Source of the DNA: Akkermansiaceae bacterium
Lineage (GTDB): Bacteria > Verrucomicrobiota > Verrucomicrobiia > Verrucomicrobiales > Akkermansiaceae
NCBI GenBank assembly: GCA_025457805.1
Contig: JALOTR010000136.1
Coordinates: 1-7,152, forward strand
DNA: 7,152 nt
Direction: 5' to 3'
The notes under the pieces: generated by a model
Told to the model about the DNA's origin: nothing
Seen by the model: only the letters and a program-made list of their open reading frames with translations
The model's database searches: none
Program-made: the position numbers and the translations under genes
In this document: positions 7,087 through 7,152 of the stretch, piece after piece
Layout of the letters: the number at the start of each line of letters is the position of its first letter
Position numbering within the stretch: the first letter of the stretch is position 1

Positions 7087-7152
7087 CGTTGATTGCGCGA
7101 GGCTGCTTGGAGTTCGCGTTCAATGCAGCGCTTGAGCGCGGCACGGAGGTTG
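7083..7152 (-). CDS. ECF sigma factor, C-terminal end only (cut by window edge)
   Basis: Only the last 22 codons and the stop are inside the window. They read N-L-R-A-A-L-K-R-C-I-E-R-E-L followed by a short polar tail. This matches the end of sigma region 4 in ECF sigma factors, where the DNA-recognition helix is followed by an L-R-x-A-L-x-x-C-L/I-E-R-E segment. The stop TGA (7085-7083) overlaps the fecR ATG by the ATGA arrangement, as expected for a sigma/anti-sigma pair. Its identity rests on this short tail plus the FecR partner, and a different helix-turn-helix regulator ending in a similar basic helix is possible. Most of the gene lies beyond the right edge. Confidence 0.7.
   Translation of the reverse strand, partial: NLRAALKRCIERELQAASRNQR

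Noticed and set aside
1..7152. CRISPR array, transposon ends, tRNA or rRNA genes
   Set aside because: No regularly spaced repeats, no transposase-like frames, no cloverleaf-like or rRNA-like stretches were seen; nearly all bases belong to the listed coding regions.

Overview
The window looks like part of a chromosome from a GC-rich, free-living, polysaccharide-degrading bacterium, most likely a member of the Verrucomicrobia (Verrucomicrobiales-like). Three things suggest this. The large secreted enzyme ends in the short C-terminal beta-domain typical of exported proteins in that phylum (pattern G-R-S-Y-R-I-Q-S-S ... W-T-D-V ... F-F-R-V). A FecR-type regulator carries an extra C-terminal beta-sandwich-like domain. 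Shine-Dalgarno sequences are weak or absent at nearly every start. This is inference from protein style, not from a phylogenetic marker.

Layout: on the plus strand, bases 46-1347 encode a dGTPase-like HD-domain nucleotide hydrolase (Dgt family). Everything else runs on the minus strand and reads from right to left. First comes the last 22 codons of an ECF sigma factor (7083-7152, cut by the window edge). Next is a FecR-like membrane anti-sigma/sensor protein (5767-7086), whose ATG overlaps the sigma stop as ATGA. Then comes a secreted protein of about 1200 residues (2082-5693) with a GH57/GH119-type alpha-amylase catalytic domain, a CBM25-like starch-binding domain, an FN3 domain and further C-terminal modules. 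It is followed by hypoxanthine phosphoribosyltransferase (1474-2010) and a 40-codon putative lipoprotein (1352-1474), whose ATG shares one base with the hpt stop (TGATG). Only four bases separate the end of the lipoprotein gene from the convergent end of dgt.

How the genes may work together: the sigma/FecR pair placed directly before a secreted starch-active enzyme suggests a self-contained starch-sensing and starch-degrading unit. The extra C-terminal domain of FecR faces the periplasm and is a candidate signal receiver. No SusC/SusD-like transporter pair lies in the window, so this would differ from the Bacteroidetes arrangement. Hpt and Dgt both act in purine nucleotide metabolism but are convergently transcribed, so they are neighbours rather than an operon.

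I found no tRNA, rRNA, CRISPR array, insertion sequence or convincing rho-independent terminator. No intergenic gap exceeds 75 bases, so the window is almost entirely coding. The points most worth checking are the GH119-like catalytic signature, the FecR C-terminal domain, and the small coupled lipoprotein gene, which is easily missed by gene callers.
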